Made by a program: the position numbers and the translations under genes. From positions 1 through 10,651 of the forward strand of contig JAHEZR010000025.1 in NCBI GenBank assembly GCA_023251005.1: a DNA stretch of 10,651 bases, in the 5' to 3' direction. The notes beneath the pieces are model-generated. The model made no database searches, was not told the DNA's origin, and saw only the letters and a program-made list of their open reading frames with translations. Positions 1-8,228 of the stretch are shown piece by piece; the first letter of the stretch is position 1, and each line of letters begins with the position of its first letter. Source of the DNA: Ignavibacteriota bacterium. Its GTDB lineage: Bacteria > Bacteroidota > UBA10030 > JAHEZR01.

Positions 1-281
1 ACTCCATTTGCTCCCACAAGTCCCGGCTCTTCACCGAAGTGCACGCAGCAAGCAGAGACAATCGGCAAGCGACCGGAGTAGCACCTTGCGATTTCGTCGT
101 TCAGCCGGTTCACTCGGCAATCCAATGGACAGATATTGCACGAGGCGAGCAGCGCCTCAAGCTTCGCCGCTCGCTCGGCTAATTCTCCTGAACGATAAAG
201 GTTGATGTAGCTGGGTTCGAACAAGGCCGCTTTGGAGTAATTCTTTGTGCGAAGATTGGAGAACAGTAGCTCGTGACACAA
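1..281 (-). CDS. Radical SAM protein, PflA-like (COG1313-type), N-terminal part, truncated by window edge
   Basis: A minus-strand frame open from an in-frame TAA at 291-293 to the left edge encodes an N-terminus containing FEPSYINLYRSGELAERAAKL, then a cysteine-rich stretch (CNICPLDCRVNRL, then RCYSG), then HFGEEPGLVG. This order closely resembles the N-terminal accessory domain of the uncharacterised pyruvate-formate-lyase-activating-enzyme-like radical SAM proteins. In that family the CxxxCxxC radical SAM motif follows shortly after 'GEEPPLVG', so here it would lie outside the window. The frame has no ATG. Candidate starts are TTG at 281-279, or TTG at 224-222, which gives MFEPSY and fits the usual family N-terminus better. 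No Shine-Dalgarno site is visible. The gene follows murI by about 110 nt on the same strand. The function of the family is not firmly known. The family call is from remembered motifs and is fairly secure; the start is not. Confidence 0.72.
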   Translation of the reverse strand, partial: MCHELLFSNLRTKNYSKAALFEPSYINLYRSGELAERAAKLEALLASCNICPLDCRVNRLNDEIARCYSGRLPIVSACCVHFGEEPGLVGANG

Positions 282-392
282 CTTCGGCGATTAAAGATAT
301 AAAAACTTTTCCCTTATTCCAACTGGTGAGCGAAAGAGGACTGGAAAAGCCAAATTTTAAATGAAGAGGAGATGAGAGCTCTGAAGATTAGA

Positions 393-1211
393 CTACACCG
401 GAAAGCCTTCAACCTTTGTGACTGACTCGAGGGGCTCTCCAAAAAATCGCTCGCCGAGCTCACGGAATCGGTGGGGTAAATCACTCACGAAAAACTCATG
501 GCGAGGGGTTCCGTTGTTTCGGGTGAGCAGCCCTTCACGGGCGAGTAGTTTCTCCACCTCAAGCGCTGTGGCTTCCGCTGAGTCAATCAGTGTGATCTGC
601 GGGCCGACAACTTTCTCTATCGTGTGTTTTAACAGAGGGTAGTGCGTGCAGCCGAGGACAAGTGTGTCAATTTCCTGAGCGAGAAGCGGTTTCAGGTACT
701 CGTTTGTAAGCATTTCCGTTGCAGGATGGTTTGCGAGCCCTTCCTCCGCGAGAGGAACAAAGAGAGGGCAGGGTCGAGAAATCACCTCGATCAAAGAATC
801 AAGGCTATGAATCGCGCGAGTGTAAGCCTGGCTCACAATTGTCCCGACTGTACCGATGACTCCTATCCTTTTGTTCTTCGTTGCTACCACAGCTGCCTGT
901 GCCCCCGGACTGATTACACCGAGGACTGGCATTGGATTTCGTTTCTCAACTTCATCGAGCGCAACGGCTGAGACGGTGTTGCACGCAACGACGATCAGCT
1001 TTACGCTCTTTGACGTGAGGAAGGCTGCATCTTGAATTGCATACTGTCTCACAACGTCCGGCGACTTTGGACCGTACGGAACCCGTGCGGTATCACCGAA
1101 GTAGATGATCCACTCGTGAGGCAGCCTTTCGGTGAGAGCTCGGACAACTGTGAGTCCTCCAATGCCAGAGTCGAAGACGCCGATTGGGTTGTCGGTGTTA
1201 AGCTTCGCCAT
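393..1211 (-). CDS. murI: Glutamate racemase
   Basis: Cytoplasmic, cofactor-independent enzyme that interconverts L- and D-glutamate and supplies D-glutamate for peptidoglycan precursors. The 272-residue length is normal for the family. Visible hallmarks are IGVFDSGIGGLTV at 10-22, with the conserved Asp14; YFGDTARVPYGPKS at 37-50; the first catalytic cysteine Cys77 in VVACNTVSA; and the second, Cys188, in LVLGCTHYPLL, followed by His190. The ATG at 1211 puts the family's N-terminal strand about nine residues in, as expected. No clear Shine-Dalgarno site precedes it. The 222-nt gap upstream holds a possible sigma70-like promoter, so the gene is probably transcribed separately from the desaturase. 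Nothing in the protein looks damaged. Confidence 0.97.
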   Translation of the reverse strand: MAKLNTDNPIGVFDSGIGGLTVVRALTERLPHEWIIYFGDTARVPYGPKSPDVVRQYAIQDAAFLTSKSVKLIVVACNTVSAVALDEVEKRNPMPVLGVISPGAQAAVVATKNKRIGVIGTVGTIVSQAYTRAIHSLDSLIEVISRPCPLFVPLAEEGLANHPATEMLTNEYLKPLLAQEIDTLVLGCTHYPLLKHTIEKVVGPQITLIDSAEATALEVEKLLAREGLLTRNNGTPRHEFFVSDLPHRFRELGERFFGEPLESVTKVEGFPV

Positions 1212-1251
1212 GAACTAGCTTAAGAACGTAGGCAGTGAAATTACAGGAGAG

Positions 1252-1280
1252 AAAATAAGCAAACTTTTGAAAAGGGGCAA
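1252..1280 (-). promoter_or_regulatory. Possible sigma70-like promoter for murI
   Basis: On the minus strand, TTGCCC (1275-1280) and TATTTT (1252-1257) are separated by 17 nt, about 40 nt ahead of the murI ATG. Each box matches four of six consensus bases. This is a weak by-eye match in AT-rich sequence. A Bacteroidota-type TTG/TAnnTTTG promoter with correct spacing was not found. Confidence 0.25.
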
Positions 1281-1404
1281 TCTTTGGGAGTAATTCAGGT
1301 TGCCTCAGGCTATCTACGTGGTCGCTGTGGACTTGTCTACGACCAGTCCCAATTAGGAGAAGGGAGGATCAAAGCTGGTGGGAAATGGCTCGAGCGGGAA
1401 GTTA

Positions 1405-1433
1405 GATAAAAATGCGGTGCCCTTAATTAGGGC
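1405..1433 (-). terminator. Possible Rho-independent terminator of the desaturase gene
   Basis: Directly after the desaturase TGA (1436-1434), the transcript can form a hairpin: GCCCT (1433-1429), loop AATTA, AGGGC (1423-1419). ACCGC-ATTTTTATC follows, with a five-T run at 1412-1408. The 5-bp stem is short and the T-run starts six nt after it, so the terminator may be weak. Its position fits the end of a single-gene unit. Confidence 0.4.
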
Positions 1434-2414
1434 TCATGCCATCTCGAACATTCTTCCATAGACGACGTCAAACCGAAAGCTTTTGGCAGTGCAGCGGGAT
1501 TCGATGTACTCTGCGAGCTTCTCAATCCTTCCCGGGATCGACATGATCTTTTCCTGAGCTTTCGTTCCGAGCTCGTTCAGATGTGTCAGCACCTCGATGT
1601 TCCATAGGGTGATGAGTTGCTCGATGATCTTCTTGTATTCTCTGGGTCCATAGATACCGGCGCGGCGTACAACATCGGCATAAGTGTTAAAATTTAAGAT
1701 CGTGAGACCGGGCATCTCGACACTGGGCATGATTGCGGATGCGGACTCGAGGGCGCTATTTGGATCACGTGCAAGAATCTCTTTGAAGACGGTCATGTAA
1801 AAAGCGTAGTGTCTTGCCTCATCCTGCGATACTTTTTGAGCAATCGAGAAGAGGAGCGGCTCCTTCTCCGAAACGAGTTTGCCTGTGTTCAGGTGAGCGA
1901 TCTGCGTCGCTTTTTCCTGGCATGTGGTATAGATGAAAATCTTGTAGGGATCACCGCCCCAATTGGGGTTAAAGCCTGCGCGGATGTACTCAAACTGAAG
2001 CTTCTCAAGAACTCTAAAATTGAGCAAGCGGGAGTCGCGGACATAATCGCGCAGAATATTACCATGCCGATCTTCTTCAGCGGTCCAGAGATTATTCCAC
2101 AATCCCCAATACGTTCTGCTTCCCAGATTCTCCGCAACGACTCTGTGAAAATGTGGCAATCCCTCCTCCGTCAAAATGTTGAGAGCGAGTGCGACGCGGG
2201 CGCTATCGGGAATGTCTCGTGCACGGTCACGTAGCTCGGCAGTCTCTTTCTCGTTGTACTGGCCCTCGTCCGCAGGGAGAAGCTCTGAAGGAAACCACAA
2301 TTCTCGCTTTGACTCGTGCTTCTCGATCAAATCGCGAACTACAGGCTCAAGATCGGCAAGAACTTCAAGCTTCGAGGCAAATGATTTCGTCAGTTGTGCT
2401 TGGGTGGTATGCAT
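1434..2414 (-). CDS. Acyl-ACP desaturase (soluble, diiron, fatty acid desaturase type 2)
   Basis: Soluble ferritin-like diiron enzyme of the stearoyl-ACP 9-desaturase family. It uses O2 and a reduced ferredoxin-type donor to put a double bond into an acyl chain carried on ACP, feeding unsaturated membrane lipids. Numbered from the ATG at 2414 (326 aa), the expected metal ligands are present: Glu84 in LTEEGLPHF; Glu114 and His117 in WTAEEDRHGN, close to the plant EENRHG motif; Glu167 in CQEKATQIAH; Glu199 and His202 in DEARHY. A GTG lies immediately before this ATG (2417). The ATG is preferred because GAGGG sits seven nt upstream of it. The position and regiochemistry of the double bond cannot be read from the sequence. 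No ferredoxin or reductase gene is adjacent. The gene is flanked by a candidate promoter and terminator, so it is probably monocistronic. Confidence 0.93.
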   Translation of the reverse strand: MHTTQAQLTKSFASKLEVLADLEPVVRDLIEKHESKRELWFPSELLPADEGQYNEKETAELRDRARDIPDSARVALALNILTEEGLPHFHRVVAENLGSRTYWGLWNNLWTAEEDRHGNILRDYVRDSRLLNFRVLEKLQFEYIRAGFNPNWGGDPYKIFIYTTCQEKATQIAHLNTGKLVSEKEPLLFSIAQKVSQDEARHYAFYMTVFKEILARDPNSALESASAIMPSVEMPGLTILNFNTYADVVRRAGIYGPREYKKIIEQLITLWNIEVLTHLNELGTKAQEKIMSIPGRIEKLAEYIESRCTAKSFRFDVVYGRMFEMA

Positions 2415-2510
2415 CACAAAACCCTCACGCTTCTTAGTGAGACTTCTTAGCGATACCTCGCTCGGTGGGCAGGTAGGAATGATCAGAAGCCGGCAAGATA
2501 TGTTTCATGT

Positions 2511-2539
2511 ATCATACTCACTTTCAAGAAAAAAAACAA
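2511..2539 (-). promoter_or_regulatory. Possible sigma70-like promoter for the acyl-ACP desaturase
   Basis: On the minus strand, TTGTTT (2534-2539) and TATGAT (2511-2516) are separated by 17 nt. The -10 box matches five of six consensus bases; the -35 box matches only three. It would give a leader of roughly 90 nt before the ATG at 2414. It lies in the 193-nt gap after the large lamin-tail protein, which shows no convincing terminator of its own. Confidence 0.33.
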
Positions 2540-2607
2540 CAGAAATTTTTGATAAAAGTGTGATTCTTGTACTCAGCTGAAATCGTTTCTTATTTGGAAT
2601 CCACCTT

Positions 2608-5600
2608 TTATAATCGCCCCGCAACCACTGCAGCGGCCTTCGCTGACTCAACGACCCCTCCGCTCGAATTGATTGCTTCAAGGAAGATTACGTAGATCCC
2701 CATTCGTAGCCGTTGCTTTTCATCATCGAGGCCATCCCAGATGATTTGGGCACGAGAGCCCGACGGCTCATTGTTTGCGAGGGTTCGGACAAGCCTGCCG
2801 AGCGAATCAAAAATCTTAATGCGGATTTGCGCGATCTGGCTGGTCAACTGATAACCCACGATGGCGAAATCTTCAAAGCCATCGCCGTCGGGAGAAAAGG
2901 GATTCGGAGAGATGGTGAGAGTTACCTGCGATGGCAGCATTGTTGTGAATATACTATTCTGTCGACCCGGCGTGCCACCCACTCTCTCAACACAGGAGCT
3001 CCAGTTCCGTCTGTCATTCGAAGATAAATTTGGGTTTATGCGCTCAAGCGAAACACCTGTCACGTCGGCAAGATCAGGATTATGCCACGAAGGTGAATAC
3101 CTGACACTGTCTACTGCCGTGCCGATTAAGTCAGTGATGATCACGTCATCTCCTTCATTGTTGAAGCTCAAGCTTGAACGATTGAGAATGATGACTGACA
3201 CATTCGAAGGGGGAGTGCGAAGAGAAGGAAAGAGTGAGATAATCGAAGAGTCTGAGCTGATCACAGCAAAGCCACCCGGTGGAACCTGAGCGCGAGTCTT
3301 TGCAATCGAAAATACATTTGCCTTTCCGGTCGCATCTCTCATGTCCGAGAGAGTCCAATTACTAAGGTCAACGGGAGACGATCCGGGATTGTAGAGCTCA
3401 ACCCATTCTGCCTGCTCGCTCAGCGGCCCATACATGATTTCATTGATGATGAGCGCGCGCGGCCGAAATCCAACGTTGATGTCAGCGGCAACGCTGTTGT
3501 TCGAAGTCCTCTGATCAGAGCTGAACTCTACAACTGCAGCGACTCGGTTTGGCCCCGATGGAGCGTTCTGCCATGCGAGTTCTGCGAGCACTGAATCGCG
3601 CCGCTGCAGCATCACACTCGGTGTGACTGTCCCGATGAGCTCAGTAGGCGTTAAAACTGAATCTCGATTTACATCGTGATAGAACTTCACGGAGTAGCCA
3701 GAAGCGGGTTGCCTACCGATGTTTTGGGTTGTGGCTGCGATTTGCACCGGTGAGCCCGGTTGTAGTAACGTGGGGGTTCGTGGGAAAATCCTCAGAGCCT
3801 TGAGATCATTATCGAGGGTCCCCACACTGTTCAGTCTGCCGGGCGTGCTGCCTTCTGTATCAGTGGAAGTGCCCCAATTTGTAGAGTCCGTTGACGAAAC
3901 TCCAACATCCATTCTCTCAAGTGATCTGCCGTTTGATCCGCCCCATCCTGGCGTGTACGTGAGGCTATCCATCGTTGCGCCGTTGGCGTCGTAAAGCATA
4001 GCGGCATCACCCGAGTTGCTGAATAACGCCGTCGGAAGACTAGGGACGAACACGAGCATTGAAGGAACCGAAGCGTGGAAATTGAGAATCGAAGCATCTC
4101 TCGTCACCACGACGTAACTACGAGATTTGAATGAGATGTCCGCTGAAGAAATGAGATACTTGGTCGTTGGCGTGCGATTCGAGAGCCTCCAATTTTTTAA
4201 GTTCACATCCGTGGTGGATGCATTATAGATTTCGATCCACTCTGGCTCACCTCCGGTTGGCCCGTACATGATTTCGTTGATGACGACACTCCCTGCTGGT
4301 AACCCGACCGCAACCACGATGATCCTCTTGTTATTCAGAAGGAATTCATCTACTGCAGACTCGACGAGAAAAATGTAGCGGTGTTCTCCTGCGGAGATAT
4401 TGAGAACTTGAGTAGAAAAAGAGGCAGAATCAGTCGGCTGAAGCGTGCCTGTCGATGATGTGCGTGTGATAAGTTCGTTAGTTTGTCCCGTTGAATCTCC
4501 ATCAAGGTCATCGAAGAAACTCACTGCATAGCTCGAGGCAGGATTTGTTCCTAGATTCACGATCTTCGCGGTGAGGATTATGTTGGCGCCGGCACTTGGG
4601 AAGAGGGGCGAAACAAGGATGCTGCTCACCGCAAGATCGTTGTCCTTCTGTGCGATCGTGTTGACCCGTCCAGGACTGCTCCCCGATGGATCAAGTGAGG
4701 TTCCCCAATTCGACCGTTCACTCGAAGGGCCATCTGGAGCAACCCGTTCCAACGATCTCCCTCCACCTCCACCCCACGTCGGCGAATAGAAGAGACTATC
4801 TATCGGGGCATTTCGCGCATCGTAGACCACGACTGCGTCTCCGGAATTGCTGAAGAGGGCAATCGGAAGGCTCGCGTTGATGAAGAGCATGCCCGATATG
4901 GAAGGATGGAATGTCTGAAAGGCAAGGGAATCTCTCGTAATGACAGCAAAACTTCTCGGAGGCAGAAGAGCGTCAGAGTTTGTAAAGGGATATTTCGTTG
5001 ACGTAATGCGGTTGGAGATTTTCCAGTTCCTCAAGTTCACATCATTGTTCGACGTATTATAGATCTCGACCCATTCTGGCTCACCGCCACTGGGCCCGTA
5101 CATAATTTCGTTGATGACAACAGTTCTCTGCGGGAGTCCAACCGTGACAAGGACGACTCTTTTATTATTCAAGAGGTCTTCGTCTGAAGTGTAATCGACT
5201 ATCACCAGATACCTGTGATCACCAAGCGAGACATTGAGAACTCGGCCAGTGAAAGAAGCCGAATCGCCAGGCTGAAGTGTGGGAATCGAAGTAACTCGTG
5301 TTATCAGTTCGCTCTCCTGTCCGATTGAATCGCTGCTGACGTCTTCAAAGAAACTCACCGAATAGTTTGAGGCGGGATTCGTTCCGACGTTTGCTACTTT
5401 TGCAGTGACCATGACCTCTCCACCGGCGTTTGGGAATGGAGGAGAAACGGTGACATTCTTAATTGCAAGATCATTCTCTTTTTGAGTGAGCGTGTTAACA
5501 CGTCCAGGACTACTCCCCGATGGGTCAAGCGAGGTTCCCCAGTTTGATTGCACAGTCGATGGATCAAGGGGTACAATACGCTCGAGTGATTTGCCACTAC

Positions 5601-6864
5601 CGCCTCCCCAATTTGACTTATAGTACAGGCTGTCGATCGAAAGGTTCCGTGAATCATAGAGCACTACCGCGTCACTGTCGTTTCTGAAGAGCGCGATGGG
5701 CAGGCTCGAGTTGACAAAGAGCAAGCCCGGGATGGATGGATGAAATGCCTGAAACGCAAGTGAGTCCCTTGTGATTACAGCAAATCCTTTGGAGGGAAGA
5801 AAGATATCGCTTGTGGTGAATGAATACCTCGTGGAAACGATCCGATTGGAGATCTTCCAGTTTTTCAGATTGATACTGCTCGGTGTAGTGTTATGGATTT
5901 CAATCCACTCCGGTTCGCCCCCACTCGGTCCGTACATGATTTCATTGATGACGACCGAGCGAGGGGTCAAACCGGCAAAGAAATTCAAGACCCCTCGATT
6001 GTTAGCCGCATTCTCGTCTCGAGTCGTAGACACAACCACGAGAATTTGATGATCTCCAGCTGAGAATGCGTTCCACTGTACCCGAAGCGTAAGTGAATCA
6101 CCGGGAGAGATTGGTTGTGGCGAGAGCTGACGGAATCTCTCGCCTGTCTGACCAACCGAATCTCGATTGACATCGTCAAACAGTTCGAGCGCATAGCTTG
6201 CGGGAGTTTGTACCCCAAGGTTCGCAAGAACGATAGTGAATGTCACACTGTCCGAAATGAGAGGGAAGGCTGGAGTCATACTCACTGACCTGACAGCGAG
6301 GTCGGTGTTTGCCTTAACGCTTAGGATCAGATCATCGATGCGGAAAGTCCCGGCCGTTCCTCCCGTTCCCCCAATTATCCGCCATCGAAATCTCACTTGA
6401 CTTTGATTGCTGAGGCCGGCGGGAAGATTGACGGAAATAAAATTGTAGGAGGTTGTCCCGGGGTTTCGGAGGGTGTCGCTCAGAACGAATGAATAAGTTG
6501 TTCCGTTATCCGTCGAAGCCTCGACTATGACACCTGAGGTGTGTGTCGCAGACCGTGAGGTCCAGTATTCCAGCCTATCTGGCACGCGATTGGTGAAATC
6601 AAACCGGGGCGTGACAAGGATTTGTGAGAGTACCGAGTTTGTCGAGATGACCGCGTTGGGCGGCGAGTGCGGCGATGTCGTTGTCGTCGTGAAATCTCCG
6701 CCCGCTGAGCGATTGAAGGAAGAACTCCATCCTGGTGGTAAGGTTGGTGCCGTTACGGAGTCGAAATTTTCGGTGTACGGGAAGGATCGAATCTGAGCAT
6801 CAAGGTGCCAGTGCTGAAGAGAAAGTAGGAGAAGGAGAAGTGGAAGCAGGATTAATCTACGCAT
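2608..6864 (-). CDS. Large secreted protein with four CARDB + lamin-tail-domain units and a C-terminal FlgD-like/sorting domain
   Basis: Predicted exported surface or secreted protein of 1418 aa, counted from the ATG at 6864. That start gives a classic signal peptide: MRR, a leucine-rich core at 4-14, and likely cleavage after LDA23. An in-frame ATG at 6948 would add 28 residues ahead of the signal and is less likely. Neither start has a clear Shine-Dalgarno site. Residues about 25-185 resemble a MAM/choice-of-anchor-J type jelly roll (ENFDS, PPGW, FRIDDL). Four units follow, starting at Asp188, Asp465, Asp743 and Asp1020. Each has a CARDB-like Ig fold (NDLAV, ..PFP.AG.., DEN..NN) and then a lamin-tail domain with INEIMYGP...EW[IV]E and a tail of SLER..., NWGTS, SPGR.N. 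Residues 1314-1418 form a FlgD-like domain (NPFSPDGDG, YQL, IFDSLGRLVRTL, WDG, GIYV), often found at the C-terminus of type IX-secreted proteins. The ligand is unknown. No catalytic motif was seen, so an adhesive or structural role is inferred. Confidence 0.9.
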   Translation of the reverse strand: MRRLILLPLLLLLLSLQHWHLDAQIRSFPYTENFDSVTAPTLPPGWSSSFNRSAGGDFTTTTTSPHSPPNAVISTNSVLSQILVTPRFDFTNRVPDRLEYWTSRSATHTSGVIVEASTDNGTTYSFVLSDTLRNPGTTSYNFISVNLPAGLSNQSQVRFRWRIIGGTGGTAGTFRIDDLILSVKANTDLAVRSVSMTPAFPLISDSVTFTIVLANLGVQTPASYALELFDDVNRDSVGQTGERFRQLSPQPISPGDSLTLRVQWNAFSAGDHQILVVVSTTRDENAANNRGVLNFFAGLTPRSVVINEIMYGPSGGEPEWIEIHNTTPSSINLKNWKISNRIVSTRYSFTTSDIFLPSKGFAVITRDSLAFQAFHPSIPGLLFVNSSLPIALFRNDSDAVVLYDSRNLSIDSLYYKSNWGGGSGKSLERIVPLDPSTVQSNWGTSLDPSGSSPGRVNTLTQKENDLAIKNVTVSPPFPNAGGEVMVTAKVANVGTNPASNYSVSFFEDVSSDSIGQESELITRVTSIPTLQPGDSASFTGRVLNVSLGDHRYLVIVDYTSDEDLLNNKRVVLVTVGLPQRTVVINEIMYGPSGGEPEWVEIYNTSNNDVNLRNWKISNRITSTKYPFTNSDALLPPRSFAVITRDSLAFQTFHPSISGMLFINASLPIALFSNSGDAVVVYDARNAPIDSLFYSPTWGGGGGRSLERVAPDGPSSERSNWGTSLDPSGSSPGRVNTIAQKDNDLAVSSILVSPLFPSAGANIILTAKIVNLGTNPASSYAVSFFDDLDGDSTGQTNELITRTSSTGTLQPTDSASFSTQVLNISAGEHRYIFLVESAVDEFLLNNKRIIVVAVGLPAGSVVINEIMYGPTGGEPEWIEIYNASTTDVNLKNWRLSNRTPTTKYLISSADISFKSRSYVVVTRDASILNFHASVPSMLVFVPSLPTALFSNSGDAAMLYDANGATMDSLTYTPGWGGSNGRSLERMDVGVSSTDSTNWGTSTDTEGSTPGRLNSVGTLDNDLKALRIFPRTPTLLQPGSPVQIAATTQNIGRQPASGYSVKFYHDVNRDSVLTPTELIGTVTPSVMLQRRDSVLAELAWQNAPSGPNRVAAVVEFSSDQRTSNNSVAADINVGFRPRALIINEIMYGPLSEQAEWVELYNPGSSPVDLSNWTLSDMRDATGKANVFSIAKTRAQVPPGGFAVISSDSSIISLFPSLRTPPSNVSVIILNRSSLSFNNEGDDVIITDLIGTAVDSVRYSPSWHNPDLADVTGVSLERINPNLSSNDRRNWSSCVERVGGTPGRQNSIFTTMLPSQVTLTISPNPFSPDGDGFEDFAIVGYQLTSQIAQIRIKIFDSLGRLVRTLANNEPSGSRAQIIWDGLDDEKQRLRMGIYVIFLEAINSSGGVVESAKAAAVVAGRL
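2926..6303 (-). repeat. Four tandem coding repeats (CARDB + lamin tail), period about 834 bp
   Basis: Units run at 6303-5473, 5472-4639, 4638-3808 and 3807-2926. The Met codon of the INEIMYGP motif falls at 5937, 5103, 4269 and 3435, exactly 834 bp (278 codons) apart in all three intervals. Units 1-3 are very similar in protein sequence (NWGTSLDPSGSSPGRVNT is identical in units 1 and 2). Unit 4 has clearly diverged, and has INEIMYGPLSEQAEW in place of INEIMYGP[ST]GGEPEW. The first and third Asp-to-Asp intervals are 831 bp, so small indels exist between motifs. Confidence 0.93.
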
Positions 6865-7034
6865 CTGGACAAAAGAGAAGTTTTCAAATGGAGATAGAAT
6901 GCCTTTCGTTACCGGACCGGATGGTTCAGTGAAGCGGAAACAGAGCATTCGGAGATTCAGTCCGGATGTGAATCTAAAAAGAGTTTGTGATCGGGCTCTT
7001 TGTTCGTGGCGTTGAAATTAGATCCGTTCTTCTT

Positions 7035-8216
7035 TCACAGCTTTTCACTAATCGCCTCGCCGGCCTTTGCGGAAGCTACAGTACTTTTCAGCAAAAGAAG
7101 AATCGCACCAAATCCAAAGATAAGTCCAGCCAGGATAACTAGAGGCCGAACGTAGGGGACAAAGGTAAGAGCTTGAACGAGAAGAAGCCCGACCGCGAAC
7201 GCCGAGAATTGATTCCACCGAGTCTTGCCTTCCATCCCGAAGAGTCGCTGCCCTAGGAACACCCCCAAGCTCAGTTGTGTGAGATAAGCGACCCAAGCGA
7301 ACACTGTTAAGCAGAGAAGTCCAAGCGGGATACCGATGATGGTGATTAACAGAAGGACGCTGATGACAGGGATCAAGATGACTCCCATGAGGCCCCAGAG
7401 AAAACTTTTTCCAGGCAGCTGGCTAATCGTCGAGCCAATCCCGATTAGCTGCTTGGGGAATGCAAAGAGAAGGGCTAAGCCCATAACGAGCAGACTTGCA
7501 GTCCAGAAAATCTTGACCCAGAAAAACCACGGATGAAAACCGAGGATATGTTGGTGCGGTCTCATCTCACGAACGCTAATATCCACCGTTCCGAGTACAG
7601 TGCCCTCAGAAATATCCACGTGTTCTTTTTCTTTCACTCGAGCAGAAAGACTGCCTCCAACCTTTGCGCCCTTGAATATCGAAAGATTGTCCCCACTGAA
7701 ATGAACATCTCCATTGATCCTGCCACTGACGCTCATGTCTCTTGCGGCGGCCCTCGCCTCCCGTTCTACCGCTCCCCCGACGCGGAGGGTTCCGCTGGCG
7801 GTGAGAATGTTCCCACCGATCACTGCGGATTTTCCGATGTTGATATTTCCACCCGCTGCCGAGATGTTTTTCCCCACGATCCCGTTTATCTGTATATTTC
7901 CACCAGCGGCGCGGATGTCGTCGGAGACTGTGCCGCTAATGTCTACTTGCCCGCCCACAACGAGCAGGTCACCGTTGATCTTCCCAGTCACTTCTACCAA
8001 ACCACCGGCGATGTATGCGTCACCGTTTACTGTTCCTTCTATTACCACTTGCTGTCCTGCAGCGAAATACCATCCTTCATGGGTTTCGCCTTCAGGCAGG
8101 AAAACTCTTTTTACCTTCTCACGCTCTGCGCGATCGTATCCCCGACAAGAAACAATAGAGATGGCGACAATGGCGTAGAGAAGTACACTAGGAAAGCGGG
8201 TAAGGACGGATTTCAT
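7035..8216 (-). CDS. Exported bactofilin-like (polymer-forming) protein with lipobox and C-terminal membrane helices
   Basis: A 393-aa protein. The N-terminus is a hydrophobic segment (about 10-22) ending in SIVSC with Cys24, a plausible lipobox. Residues about 48-215 are a glycine-rich, short-period beta-helix pattern (GTVNGDAYIAGG, GKINGDLLVVGG, GTVSDDIRAAGG, GKNISAAGG, GRINGDVHFSG), as in bactofilin/CcmA polymer-forming proteins. The C-terminal part is hydrophobic, with about four to five likely membrane helices (around 233-253, 272-294, 296-323, 337-355, 357-377) and a short hydrophilic tail. The start at 8216 is supported by AAGGAGG five nt upstream (8222-8228). The predicted topology puts the beta-helix outside the cytoplasm, unlike classical cytoplasmic bactofilins. 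Role unknown; envelope scaffolding or stress sensing is only inference. It sits 67 nt after ahcY and may share its transcript. Confidence 0.85.
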   Translation of the reverse strand: MKSVLTRFPSVLLYAIVAISIVSCRGYDRAEREKVKRVFLPEGETHEGWYFAAGQQVVIEGTVNGDAYIAGGLVEVTGKINGDLLVVGGQVDISGTVSDDIRAAGGNIQINGIVGKNISAAGGNINIGKSAVIGGNILTASGTLRVGGAVEREARAAARDMSVSGRINGDVHFSGDNLSIFKGAKVGGSLSARVKEKEHVDISEGTVLGTVDISVREMRPHQHILGFHPWFFWVKIFWTASLLVMGLALLFAFPKQLIGIGSTISQLPGKSFLWGLMGVILIPVISVLLLITIIGIPLGLLCLTVFAWVAYLTQLSLGVFLGQRLFGMEGKTRWNQFSAFAVGLLLVQALTFVPYVRPLVILAGLIFGFGAILLLLKSTVASAKAGEAISEKL

Positions 8217-8221
8217 AGAGT

Positions 8222-8228
8222 CCTCCTT
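8222..8228 (-). promoter_or_regulatory. Strong Shine-Dalgarno site for the bactofilin-like gene
   Basis: AAGGAGG is read on the minus strand five nt before the ATG at 8216. It is the strongest ribosome binding site in the window and fixes the start. It also shows that this organism does use canonical Shine-Dalgarno pairing for some genes. Confidence 0.85.

Noticed and set aside
1319..1345. Inverted repeat TGGTCG ... CGACCA in the gap upstream of murI
   Set aside because: Only 6 bp with a 15-nt loop. It competes with another weak pairing (GGACT/AGTCC) in the same stretch and matches no riboswitch or leader I recognise.
2499..2515. Near-palindrome around GATACATGAAACATATC ahead of the desaturase gene, considered as an operator for a fatty-acid regulator
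   Set aside because: Three mismatches in eight pairs, and it matches no operator I can name. Not strong enough to report as a site.
6865..6948. Upstream ATG (6948) extending the large secreted protein by 28 residues
   Set aside because: The extension is not signal-like and would bury the clear MRR-plus-leucine signal peptide inside the protein. No ribosome binding site supports it.
6972..7023. Nested inverted repeats (ATCTAA/TTAGAT around AAAGAG/CTCTTT) after the bactofilin-like gene, considered as a terminator
   Set aside because: Stems are short, AT-rich and widely spaced, with an interrupted T-run. I would not expect a stable hairpin, so no terminator is called.
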